A stretch of 64,000 bases of DNA from Armatimonadota bacterium (GTDB taxonomy: Bacteria > Sysuimicrobiota > Sysuimicrobiia > Sysuimicrobiales > Sysuimicrobiaceae), in assembly GCA_031432545.1 (NCBI GenBank), contig JAVKGX010000001.1, forward strand, positions 454,411 to 518,410. Reading direction: 5' to 3'. Numbering within the stretch: position 1 is the stretch's first letter; each line of letters opens with the position of its first letter. A program made the position numbers and the translations under genes. The notes below the pieces were generated by a model that worked only from the letters and a program-made list of their open reading frames with translations, was not told the origin of the DNA and ran no database searches. This document shows positions 38,987 through 46,872 of this stretch, in pieces.

Positions 38987-39865
38987 GTGGTCGCCTTGAA
39001 GGAGCTGCGGCTCAACGCCTACGCGAAGGTCAATCTCACGCTGGACGTGCTGGGCAGGCGCGACGACGGATACCACGACATCGAGACGGTGCTGCACACG
39101 CTGGAACTGCACGACACCGTCATCCTGCGAGAAGCCGACCGCGGGATCACCGTGCTGTGCGACCACCGCGCCGTGCCGACGGACGTGCAGAACCTCGTCT
39201 TCCGCACTGCCCAACTCCTCCGCGAGACCTACGGCGTTGACCGCGACATCCAGATCGAGATCCAAAAGCGGATCCCGCCGGCTTCCGGCCTGGGCGGCGG
39301 GTCTTCGGACGCGGCCGTCACGCTGCTCGGCCTGGCGCACATGTGGAAGCTGCGACTGGACAACCGGGAGCTGCTGTCGCTGGCCGGCCAGATCGGATCC
39401 GACGTGCCGTTCTTTTTGGTCGGCGGCGCCGCGCTGGCTACCGGGCGCGGGGAGAGGCTTCAGTTCCTGCACACCCTGCCGACCACATGGGTCGTACTGG
39501 CCTGTCCGAGTTTCGAGATCTCGACGGCGTGGGCATACCGGGAACTCGACCTGGCCGGCATCCAGCGGCGGCCCGACACGCAGGCGCTGATCGCCGCGCT
39601 GCGCAGGGAGGACGTCGCGCAGGTCGCCGCGCACCTCGGCAACGTCTTCGAGCCGCTGGTCAGCTCCCGGTATCCGCAGGTCGCGGAGGCGAAGTCGCGC
39701 CTGCTGGCCTCAGGCGCCCTGGGTGCCTCGCTCACGGGCACCGGACCGGTCGTCTTCGGTCTGTTCGCCCGCGAGGGCGACGCCCGCAGGGCGGCCGCAG
39801 AGATCGGGCAAGACTTCGACGGCGACGTCGTCGTGACGCGGACGTTCGCCGAGCTGGAGCGATGA
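38987..39865 (+). CDS. ispE: 4-diphosphocytidyl-2-C-methyl-D-erythritol kinase
   Basis: IspE is the GHMP kinase of the non-mevalonate isoprenoid pathway and phosphorylates CDP-ME at the 2-hydroxyl. The protein is about 292 residues. It has NAYAKVNLTLDVLGRRDDGYH at the N-terminus, the ATP-binding IPPASGLGGGSSDAAVTLL, SDVPFFLVGGAAL, and the C-terminal GASLTGTGPVVFGLF. The start is GTG 38987 or TTG 38996; the G-rich stretch AAGGGGGTGG could serve the TTG as ribosome site. It overlaps the next gene by ATGA. ispE next to purR is a Bacillota-like order. Confidence 0.95.
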   Translation: MVALKELRLNAYAKVNLTLDVLGRRDDGYHDIETVLHTLELHDTVILREADRGITVLCDHRAVPTDVQNLVFRTAQLLRETYGVDRDIQIEIQKRIPPASGLGGGSSDAAVTLLGLAHMWKLRLDNRELLSLAGQIGSDVPFFLVGGAALATGRGERLQFLHTLPTTWVVLACPSFEISTAWAYRELDLAGIQRRPDTQALIAALRREDVAQVAAHLGNVFEPLVSSRYPQVAEAKSRLLASGALGASLTGTGPVVFGLFAREGDARRAAAEIGQDFDGDVVVTRTFAELER

Positions 39866-40674
39866 GCTTCCAGATGCCGCAGCCCCAAGCACAGGACGAA
39901 CGGGCGCTTAGCGCCCTCGACGCCGTGGTGATGGCCGGCGGCGGTCGCGAAGATGCGCTGCCGGAGGGGGTAGCCAACAAGGCGTTCCTGCCGGTGGGCA
40001 GCCGTCCCATGGTGGAGTGGGTGCTGCGCGCGCTGCGCGCGGCACCTGAAGTCCGACGCATCGGGCTGGTGGCGCCGGCGCCGCTCCCGGACGCGGTCGC
40101 CTCCCTGTGCGACCGGTGGATCCCCGAGCGCGGAGAGCTCATCCACAACGTGGTCGAGGGCCTGGCAGCGTTTCCGGAGGCGGAGTGGATCCTGTTGTGC
40201 GGCGGCGACCTGCCGCTGCTGACCCCCGCGGCCGTCTCCGCGTTCGTCGCCGCCGCCCTCGACCGCGGCGGCGACTTCGGCTATGGGATCGTGCGGCGGG
40301 AGGAAGTGGAGTCGAAGTTCCCCGGCGCGCGGAAGACGTTCGTCCGCGTGCGGGAGGGCAGCTTCACCGGGGGCAGCCTCATTGTCGTGCGGCCCTCGGC
40401 GGTGACGCGGATCCGTCCGCTGATCGAGCAGGCGATCGAGGCCCGCAAGAACCCGGCCAAACTGGCGAGCCTGTTCGGCGCGAAGTACGTGATGAAGTAT
40501 GCGATGGGCCAGCTGAGCGTCGCCGACGTCGAACGACGGCTGCACGAGCTGACCGGGTTGCGCGGCCACGCGGTGGTCTGCGCTTACCCCGAGATCGCAC
40601 TCGACGTCGACGTCGGAAAGCCGGACAACCTGGCGGTGGCAGAGAGCGTCCTCGCAGCAGGTGGCAGGGGATAG
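39862..40674 (+). CDS. MobA-like NTP transferase
   Basis: This is a 270-residue GT-A-fold nucleotidyltransferase. After a 20-residue Gln/Pro-rich start comes DAVVMAGGGRED with NKAFLPVGSRPM, the glycine-rich loop and lysine of sugar-1-phosphate or molybdopterin nucleotidyltransferases. LLCGGDLPLLTPA carries the metal-binding Asp. ALDVDVGKPDNLAVAE at the end is the second acidic motif. A MobA-type role in molybdenum cofactor nucleotide attachment is possible, as the window has a molybdenum enzyme. A sugar-nucleotide role is equally open. It is coupled to ispE and followed by purR after 3 bases. Confidence 0.83.
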   Translation: MSFQMPQPQAQDERALSALDAVVMAGGGREDALPEGVANKAFLPVGSRPMVEWVLRALRAAPEVRRIGLVAPAPLPDAVASLCDRWIPERGELIHNVVEGLAAFPEAEWILLCGGDLPLLTPAAVSAFVAAALDRGGDFGYGIVRREEVESKFPGARKTFVRVREGSFTGGSLIVVRPSAVTRIRPLIEQAIEARKNPAKLASLFGAKYVMKYAMGQLSVADVERRLHELTGLRGHAVVCAYPEIALDVDVGKPDNLAVAESVLAAGGRG

Positions 40675-40677
40675 GGG

Positions 40678-41532
40678 ATGGCTAGGATGAGGTCCTCTGT
40701 TGCTCGGACGGGGCGTCTGCGCAGGGGCGAGCGGATGATCGCCATCGCCGACGCGTTGCGTTCGGCGCCCTATCGTGTCCACCCTCTCAGCGCCTTCGCA
40801 CAACTGCTGGGCACCGCGAAGTCGACGGTGAGCGAGGACGTCGCCAGTCTGCGCCGGGCGTTCGACCGCTTCGGCCTGGGGCACATCGAGACGCTGCCGG
40901 GCGCGGCGGGTGGTGTCCGGTTCGTGCCGCGGCGGGACCCGCGGCGGATCCGCGCCGTCGCCGAGGACCTGGCTGCACGGCTGCGGGCCCCCAGCCGCCT
41001 GCTGCCCGGCGGATTCCTGTACACCACGGATCTGCTGTCCACCCCGTCGATCGTGGAGCGGATCGGTGAGGCCTTCGCGACGTACTTCGCCGACCGCCGG
41101 CCGGACGCGGTGCTGGCGATGGAGGTCAAGGGCATCCCGATCGCGTTGATGACCGCCCGCGCGTTCAACGTGCCGTTGGTGACGATCCGCCGCGCCGGTC
41201 GCGTGACCGAGGGGCCGGCGGTGACGGTGAACTACATCTCCGGGTCGTCGCGCCTGGTGCAGCAGATGACCCTGCCGCTTCGGGCCGTCCGGGAGGGACA
41301 GCGGGTACTGTTCGTCGACGACTTCGTGCGAGGCGGGGGCACGGTGCGCGGCATGTACGACCTGATGCGCGAGTTCCGGGCCGAAGTCGTCGGCGTGGGG
41401 ACGTTCATCGTGTCCGGCGAGCCACGGCAGAAGCTCGTCGACGACCTCTTCGCCCTGTTGGTCTTCGACGGCGCCGACGAACGAGGCACGCCGGTCGTTC
41501 GGCTAAGCGACGCCGTGTCGCAAATCCCCTGA
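40678..41532 (+). CDS. purR: Purine operon repressor PurR (PRTase type)
   Basis: This is a 284-residue repressor of the Bacillota type. Residues 10-80 form a winged helix (ERMIAIADALRSAPYRVHPLSAF, then TAKSTVSEDVASLRRAF as the recognition part). Residues 90-280 form a phosphoribosyltransferase-like domain with the PRPP-binding loop VLFVDDFVRGGGTVRGM. PRPP binding normally relieves repression of purine genes. This is not the LacI-type PurR of enterics. Its presence supports a Bacillota-related regulatory lineage. The ATG at 40678 is followed by a second possible start (ATG 40687). Confidence 0.92.
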   Translation: MARMRSSVARTGRLRRGERMIAIADALRSAPYRVHPLSAFAQLLGTAKSTVSEDVASLRRAFDRFGLGHIETLPGAAGGVRFVPRRDPRRIRAVAEDLAARLRAPSRLLPGGFLYTTDLLSTPSIVERIGEAFATYFADRRPDAVLAMEVKGIPIALMTARAFNVPLVTIRRAGRVTEGPAVTVNYISGSSRLVQQMTLPLRAVREGQRVLFVDDFVRGGGTVRGMYDLMREFRAEVVGVGTFIVSGEPRQKLVDDLFALLVFDGADERGTPVVRLSDAVSQIP

Positions 41533-41642
41533 GGGCCGGGGTTTTCTGTCGCCTGCGCAGGATCGATCGTCGGGTCGCGACCGGCGTGCGGTACGATCTT
41601 GTGGGTTCCGGCCCCCTGAACTTCCAGAGGAGGGTTGCCCAG

Positions 41643-42968
41643 ATGCGGCTGTGTGTCGCGTTTTTGGTCGGTGTGCTGATCGGAGGGTCGGTGGTTCCCG
41701 CCGTCGCTTCCCAGCCCGCGCCGCGAAGGCTGTCGTTCGCTGACGCGGCGGCGGCGGCGCTGCGCGCCAACCTGACGCTACGCGCCGCGGCGTTCGACGT
41801 CGCGGTCGCGGAAGTCCAGCTGGCCCAGGCGCGCGCGGCCAAGAACCCGCAGATCTCGCTGTCGGCTTCGTACACGCGGACGCAGGAGCAGCCGGGCCAG
41901 ACGCTCACCTTCCCCAACCCCTTCGGCCCCACGCCTCCTGTGATCACCGTCACCCTGGCCCCTCCCGATCCCAACCTGCTGGCGCTCCGGCTGGCCGCCC
42001 AGTACCCGCTGTACAGCGGCGGGCGGGCGGAGGCGCAGATCGCCCTCGCCGAGGCGAACCTGCGGGGCGCGCGCGCGGTGCTGGAGCGGACCAGACAGCA
42101 GGTGGTCTTCTCGGTGCAGCAGGCGTATCTGCAGGCGCTGCTGGCGCAGGAGAGCCTGACCGCGGCGCGGCATGCCGCAGAACAGGCCGACGAGAACCTG
42201 CGGGTGGCGCAGGCGCGCCTGCGGGCCGGGGTGGCGCCGGCCTTCGACGTCCTTCAGGCGGAGGTGGCGGTGGCCAACGCGCAGCAGGCCGTCGCGCGTG
42301 CCACCTCGCAGGTTCGCAGCACGCACGTGAGCCTCAACGCGCTCGTGGGACTTCCCTTGGATGCCCCACTCCACCTGACGGACAGCCTCGAGCCGCGCCC
42401 GGTCGCGGGGACGATGGCGGATGCGATCGCGCGCGGGCTGCGCGAACGCCCCGAACTCGCGGAGGTGCGGGCGAGGATGGACGCCGCGCAGGCGAGCATC
42501 GAACTGGCGGCCAGCGGGGGGCGTCCCAGCGTCGTGCTGGGCGTGAACTACGACGTCACCGGCGGTGGCAGCCTCAGCGGGCTGTGGTCCGTGACGATCG
42601 CGGTGACGCTTTCGCTGTACGACGGCGGGATCACGCGCGAGCGCATCCGCGAGGCGGAACTCCGTCTGGAACAGCTGAAGGTCGTCGAGGCGCACATCCG
42701 CCAGCGCATCGAACTGGAGGTCCGCCAGGCGTGGTTCGCGCTGGAGCAGTCGGCCGCCGAGCTGGTCGCCGCACAGAAGGCCGCAGACCAGGCGCAGGAA
42801 GCCTCGCGCATCGCGCGCGTGCGCTTCGACGCGGGTGTAGGGACCTCGCTGGAACTCACGTCGGCGCAGGCGGCGGCCGCGCAGGCCGAGCTCGGCCTGG
42901 CCCAGGCACGCTTCGGTCAGAACCTCGCTCGCATCCAGCTCCTCCTTGCGGTCGGCGGGACGCTGTGA
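41643..42968 (+). CDS. TolC-family outer membrane efflux protein
   Basis: This is a 441-residue outer membrane factor. Signal peptide residues 1-24 (RLCVAFLVGVLIGGSVVPAV, cut near ASQ). Two OEP repeats (about 30-225 and 235-435) are rich in long amphipathic Ala/Gln helices, for example LAQARLRAGVAPAFDVLQAEVAVANAQ-type segments with the conserved RxRAGxxxxxDVL pattern, repeated as VRFDAGVGTSLELTSAQA. It forms a trimeric channel through the outer membrane for export systems. ATG 41643 follows GGAGGG. No fusion protein or pump gene is adjacent, so its partner is elsewhere. Confidence 0.9.
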   Translation: MRLCVAFLVGVLIGGSVVPAVASQPAPRRLSFADAAAAALRANLTLRAAAFDVAVAEVQLAQARAAKNPQISLSASYTRTQEQPGQTLTFPNPFGPTPPVITVTLAPPDPNLLALRLAAQYPLYSGGRAEAQIALAEANLRGARAVLERTRQQVVFSVQQAYLQALLAQESLTAARHAAEQADENLRVAQARLRAGVAPAFDVLQAEVAVANAQQAVARATSQVRSTHVSLNALVGLPLDAPLHLTDSLEPRPVAGTMADAIARGLRERPELAEVRARMDAAQASIELAASGGRPSVVLGVNYDVTGGGSLSGLWSVTIAVTLSLYDGGITRERIREAELRLEQLKVVEAHIRQRIELEVRQAWFALEQSAAELVAAQKAADQAQEASRIARVRFDAGVGTSLELTSAQAAAAQAELGLAQARFGQNLARIQLLLAVGGTL

Positions 42969-43068
42969 CGGGCCCCGCATCCGGCCGCTGAGAGGCGCGA
43001 GGGTCTGCGGACTGCGCTCTGGTTGTACCCTAGCGGATGACGCCACACCACGACCGGAGGTGAGGAAC

Positions 43069-43458
43069 GTGGTCCCCGCAGACAAGGAGATCGTCTACAC
43101 CGACGATGCCCCGCAGGCGATCGGTCCCTACTCGCAGGCGATCCGGGCCGGCGGGTTCGTGTTCGTGTCCGGGCAGGTGGCGCTCGACCCGGGCACCGGC
43201 CAACTGATCGTCGGAGATGTCCGGCTGCAGACGCGCAGGGCGCTGCAGAACGTGCAGGCCATTCTCGAGGCGGCCGGCTCTTCGCTGGACAAGGTCGTCA
43301 AGACGACCGTCTACCTCACCGACCTCAACGACTTCGGCGCGATGAACGAGGAGTACACGACGTTCTTCCGCGACGCGCGCCCGGCGCGGGCCACGGTGCA
43401 GGTCGGCCGGTTGCCCCGCGACGCCGCGGTCGAGATCGAGGCGATCGCACTGGCCTGA
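43069..43458 (+). CDS. ridA: RidA family enamine/imine deaminase
   Basis: This is a 129-residue YjgF/YER057c/UK114 protein. RidA hydrolyses 2-aminoacrylate and related enamines and protects PLP enzymes. It has APQAIGPYSQAI at the start, VFVSGQVALDPGTG, and the C-terminal RATVQVGRLPRDAAVEIEAIA, with the substrate-binding arginine of the RATV motif. GTG 43069 follows GGAGGTGAGG. In Bacillus the homologue YabJ lies right after purR; here a TolC gene is inserted between them. Confidence 0.95.
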   Translation: MVPADKEIVYTDDAPQAIGPYSQAIRAGGFVFVSGQVALDPGTGQLIVGDVRLQTRRALQNVQAILEAAGSSLDKVVKTTVYLTDLNDFGAMNEEYTTFFRDARPARATVQVGRLPRDAAVEIEAIALA

Positions 43459-43487
43459 GCGGCTCGGATCGCAGCGCCCAGCTCTAG

Positions 43488-43493
43488 TACAAT
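43488..43493 (+). promoter_or_regulatory. -10 box of tRNA-Gln
   Basis: TACAAT ending ten bases before the tRNA-Gln gene. No clear -35 hexamer is seen. The spacing puts the start just ahead of the mature tRNA. Confidence 0.5.
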
Positions 43494-43503
43494 CCCCTTG
43501 TGC

Positions 43504-43577
43504 TGGGGGGTCGTCCAGCGGTAGGACACCGGACTTTGGATCCGGGAACCCAGGTTCGAATCCTGGCCCCCCAGCCA
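43504..43577 (+). tRNA. trnQ-UUG: tRNA-Gln (anticodon TTG)
   Basis: The acceptor TGGGGGG (43504-43510) pairs with CCCCCCA (43567-43573), followed by a G discriminator and a gene-encoded CCA at 43575-43577. The anticodon arm CCGGA / TCCGG encloses the loop CTTTGGA with anticodon TTG (43536-43538). The T-arm contains GGTTCGAATCC. The D-arm carries TCCAGCGGTAGGA. This gives a complete 74-base tRNA. Confidence 0.97.
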
Positions 43578-43628
43578 GCCGAACGCGCCGCCCGTCGATG
43601 GCTCCCCTCGTCTTGGGCGAGCCGCACT

Positions 43629-44619
43629 TCAGCCGTCTGGGAAGCGCGGCGCGACGTGCGGGCGCAGCACCTCCGGCAGCACTTCTTGGGCTGGGTGGGC
43701 AGGTTCGTATCCGAGTTCGGCGCGGGCGCGCGATGCTGAAGTGGTGGGGGGGCGGCCACCGCGCGCAGGTTGTCCCCGGTCAGCAGATCGCGACCCGGCG
43801 TGCGCAGCAGCCTCGCGATCACACGCAAAGCCGCCGCGAGTTCGCACGACCAATACGGAATCGGGATCGTCCGCACCGCCACGCCCATGGCGCGCGCCCC
43901 AATCTCCACCAGGTCGCGCATCGACCGACGCGCCCCGTCGGTGACGTTGTAGGTGCGGCCGGCTGCATGGGGCACGGTCGCGGCCAGCAGGTGGGCGTGG
44001 GCGACGTCGTCGACGTGGACGACATCCAACGGCGCGCGCCCTCCGTCGACTAGCGGAAACCAGCTGCCGCGGAGGATCGACGCGGCGGTCGGCGTGAAGT
44101 GTCTGTCGCCCGGGCCGTAGACGAAGCAGGGGCGCAGCACGACGACCTAGATCCCGGTGCGGGCGGAACGGTCGAAGCACAAAGACTCGGCGGCCGCTTT
44201 GGACTCCCCGTACGGTCCGCTGGGGCGCTGGGGCGTGTCCTCGTCAGCCCCCTCGGGTGCCTGCTCTCCGTAGACGGCCACCGAACTCGTGTACACGAAC
44301 CGCCGCACCCCCGCGTCCACCGCGGCCTCCAGCACGTGTCCGGCGCCCTCGACGTTCACGCGGAACATCTCTGGGGGCGACCCATCGGGGCCCAGCGCCG
44401 CGGCGACGTGGAAGACCAGGTCGCAGTCCCGGCACGCCTCAGACAGGGCCTGTCGGTCGTCGAGGGTGGCGACGACGGGTTCGGCGCCCAGAGCCACCAG
44501 GCGCGTGGGGTCCCGCCCCGGCTGCACCACCGCCCGGACGTCCCAGCCCCGCTCCCGCAGCACGGACGCAAGGCGCCCCCCCCGATGAATCCGGTGGCAC
44601 CGGTCACGACGGCCCTCAC
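43629..44619 (-). pseudogene. Broken NAD-dependent epimerase/dehydratase gene
   Basis: The pieces add up to one extended SDR of about 330 residues, read from GTG 44619. They are VVTGATGFIG, then in another frame LASVLRERGWDVRAVV, RFVYTSSVAVYGE, GPYGESKAAAE, then FVYGPGD and a C-terminal RARAELGYEP segment. Three lesions break it. The reading frame shifts at a run of eight G (44576-44583, minus strand). There is an in-frame TAG at 44147-44149 between RTGI and VVVLRP. The frame shifts again at a run of seven C (43746-43752). Two lie in homopolymers and could be sequencing errors; the TAG is harder to explain that way. The substrate was probably a nucleotide sugar or 3-beta-hydroxysteroid-like compound; this cannot be decided. 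Confidence 0.78.
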
Positions 44620-44625
44620 GCCACC

Positions 44626-44631
44626 ATTGTA
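44626..44631 (-). promoter_or_regulatory. -10 box of the epimerase pseudogene, leaderless arrangement
   Basis: TACAAT on the minus strand, six bases ahead of the GTG at 44619, the same spacing as in the cupin gene at 12400. Confidence 0.4.
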
Positions 44632-44707
44632 TCGGGCCAACCCGGATACTGGCTGAGACCGGTCCCGGCACGCAGGCGGAACCATCAAAGCGGCGGTCGC
44701 GTTCGTT

Positions 44708-44716
44708 TGGTAGAAT
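44708..44716 (+). promoter_or_regulatory. Extended -10 promoter ahead of the secreted-protein/Lpt run
   Basis: TGG followed by TAGAAT (44711-44716) fits an extended -10 element. Because it overlaps an ATG at 44715, transcription starting downstream would exclude that ATG and favour the one at 44745. Confidence 0.4.
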
Positions 44717-44744
44717 GACGCGGCGGGCGGCGTTTTCGGGGCGC

Positions 44745-45341
44745 ATGCGGTCGACCTGCTTTTTCCTCTGCATCATACTTCTGGCCGTGGCGGTCGGTTC
44801 CGCTGTGGCACAGCCGTCGCGCGTCTTCGTCGTGGGCCTGGCGGTGGCGGGGACGATCCAGCAGGGGCCGGACGCCGGCAACTACTACATCGCGTTCAGT
44901 ACCCAGCCGGGCCTGCTCGTCGGACCGGAGCCGACCGGACGCGGGTGGACACACTACGTCCTGTTCCAGCGGGGCCGGTTCTTCTTCGCGGCCATCCGCA
45001 CGATCGACCAGCCGCCGTTCCTGTTCCGAACCACCCTGCCCCCCCAGCCCTACACGCGGGCGGCGGTCGGGCCCGACCAGAAGACGATCCGGGTGGAGCT
45101 GCCGCTGAACCTCCTGGCCCCGCCGGGCGGGGGGACGCTTGAGCAGATCAAGATCAACGCCGTCACCACCGACCCGACCAACCGGCCCTACGACGCTTTG
45201 GGCCGGGGCCCGGACGATCCTTTCGGATTCGTGACGTTCGACCTTACGCGTGATCTGTTCCGGCGCTGGGAGCAGCCGCGGGGCCGGGCGCCGGCGGACT
45301 ACGATATCGTGGAGTTGACGGCCACCGTGGAGATCCCCTAG
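44745..45341 (+). CDS. Exported protein of unknown function
   Basis: This is a 198-residue secreted protein. The start at ATG 44745 gives a clean signal peptide (MRST, then a hydrophobic CFFLCIILLAVAVGSAVA, cut after AVA-Q). An ATG at 44715 would add ten residues but overlaps a promoter-like TAGAAT. The mature part is beta-rich, with NYYIAFSTQPG, THYVLFQRGRFFFA and VTFDLTRDLFRRW. I do not recognise the family. It lies 12 bases before the lipoprotein gene, so the two are probably one transcript leading into the Lpt genes. Confidence 0.7.
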   Translation: MRSTCFFLCIILLAVAVGSAVAQPSRVFVVGLAVAGTIQQGPDAGNYYIAFSTQPGLLVGPEPTGRGWTHYVLFQRGRFFFAAIRTIDQPPFLFRTTLPPQPYTRAAVGPDQKTIRVELPLNLLAPPGGGTLEQIKINAVTTDPTNRPYDALGRGPDDPFGFVTFDLTRDLFRRWEQPRGRAPADYDIVELTATVEIP

Positions 45342-45353
45342 GAGGCAGCCGCC

Positions 45354-46790
45354 GTGAGCCGCTTTCTGCCCCTGTTGGTCGTGACCGCGCTGCTGGCGGG
45401 GTGCGCGGAGTCCAACCTGGTGCGCACACCGGCGACGGACACGACGCCGCCGACGGTCACCGCGACCGAGCCCGCCAACGGCGCCGAGAACGTCAGCGAC
45501 GCGCGCATCGCGATCACGTTCAGCGAGCCGATGTCGGCGGGTTCGGTCTCGCTGCGGGCCACCCCGACGCTGACGTGGGGTGACCCCACCTGGTCGAACG
45601 GCGACCGCACGCTGACGGTCATCCCCTCGGACATGCGGCCGAACACGAACTACGAGGTCCACATCCTGGGTCGCGACCGCGCCAACAACGTGATGAGCCA
45701 GCCTTTCGTCCTGCGGTTCCGCACCGGGTCGGTGGTCCAGACCGCCGCAGTGATCGAGAACCTGCTGGCCAACCGCTTCGAAACGGCCGCCGACGTGCGC
45801 CTGTACGCGGTCTTCGTGGCCTGGGTGGCGGCGTCCCCTGAACGGATGCTGCAGGGCATGCCCGAAGAGCAACGGCAGCTGCGCGACAGCGTCGGCCGGA
45901 CCGCGCCGGAGGCGGTGCGCAAGGTGCGGGAGTTCCTGGCGGACCGACAGGTGACGAACTTCCGGCTGACGGAGTACGCGCTGCGCCTGAGCCCGGACCT
46001 GCGCGAGGGCAATGGCGCCGCGCCGGCCGCTCAGACGGCCAGCCCCGTGCCCTCACCGACCCCGACGGCCCGAGCCACACCGGCCCCGCGCGCGACACCG
46101 GCACCGCAGGCCAGCCCCGCGGCCGACCTGAGGGGATTCGACGTCCTGGTGCGCGAGCTGTACGAGGCGGCGAACGGGAAGGAGCTGTGGCAGCGGGCAC
46201 AGCAGGAGCATGCGGCGCAGGCCGCGCAGTACCGCAACGCCGTGGAGGACCGCCTCCGTCAGGCGGCGACGTTCTTGCGGTTGAACGCGCTGCCGTTCCA
46301 GAAGTTCGTGGTGATCCCCAACCTGCTGGCCCCGCGCGACTCCGTCGAGGACGTGGCGCTGAACGGAACGATCTACGTCGTCGCCGGCCCGGCGGCGGGG
46401 CCGAACACGCGGGCTGTCGTCCGCTCGTTCGTCCGTGCCGTCGTGCGGCCGGTGCTGGCGAGCTACGGGGACCTGCTGGAGCGCTCCCGGGACCTGTTCG
46501 CGCTGGTGAGGGAACAGGCCGAAGCGCGCGGGTGGGGTACGTGGGATCGCGTGGCGCTGGAGAGCCTGGTGCACGCCGTCGAAGCCCGCCTGATGCTGGG
46601 CAACCCCGAAGAGCGCACGCAGTACCTGGACACGGCCTTCGCCCAGGGACTGATCCTCGTGCGCCACTTCGCCGAGCAGCTGGTGGCGCTGGAACGCGGC
46701 GAGGTCAACCTGGCACGGTTCGTCCAGAACGCGCTCGCCAGCGCCAACGTCGACCAGCTTCGGGCACAGTGGAGCAACCGGCGGCGATGA
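45354..46790 (+). CDS. Lipoprotein with Ig-like (Big_5) domain
   Basis: This is a 478-residue lipoprotein. The lipobox LLAGC puts the lipidated Cys at residue 17. Residues 30-125 form a bacterial Ig-like Big_5/SbsA-type domain (TPPTVTATEPANGAENVS, ITFSEPMSAGSV, LRFRTGSV). A Pro/Ala/Thr linker (about 225-260) follows, then a helical region of about 220 residues with no recognised domain (FVVIPNLLAPRDSVEDVALNG). GTG 45354 has TAGGAGG eight bases upstream. It should be processed by Lgt (12408-13142) and placed in the envelope. Its role beside the Lpt genes is not known. Confidence 0.78.
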   Translation: MSRFLPLLVVTALLAGCAESNLVRTPATDTTPPTVTATEPANGAENVSDARIAITFSEPMSAGSVSLRATPTLTWGDPTWSNGDRTLTVIPSDMRPNTNYEVHILGRDRANNVMSQPFVLRFRTGSVVQTAAVIENLLANRFETAADVRLYAVFVAWVAASPERMLQGMPEEQRQLRDSVGRTAPEAVRKVREFLADRQVTNFRLTEYALRLSPDLREGNGAAPAAQTASPVPSPTPTARATPAPRATPAPQASPAADLRGFDVLVRELYEAANGKELWQRAQQEHAAQAAQYRNAVEDRLRQAATFLRLNALPFQKFVVIPNLLAPRDSVEDVALNGTIYVVAGPAAGPNTRAVVRSFVRAVVRPVLASYGDLLERSRDLFALVREQAEARGWGTWDRVALESLVHAVEARLMLGNPEERTQYLDTAFAQGLILVRHFAEQLVALERGEVNLARFVQNALASANVDQLRAQWSNRRR

Positions 46791-46872
46791 GCGTGGGAGG
46801 GGTCACGGATCGAGAATCGATCCTGGGCCTCGGGTCGAAAACTGTGCGTCCCCGATCACCGGCTGCGGCATC

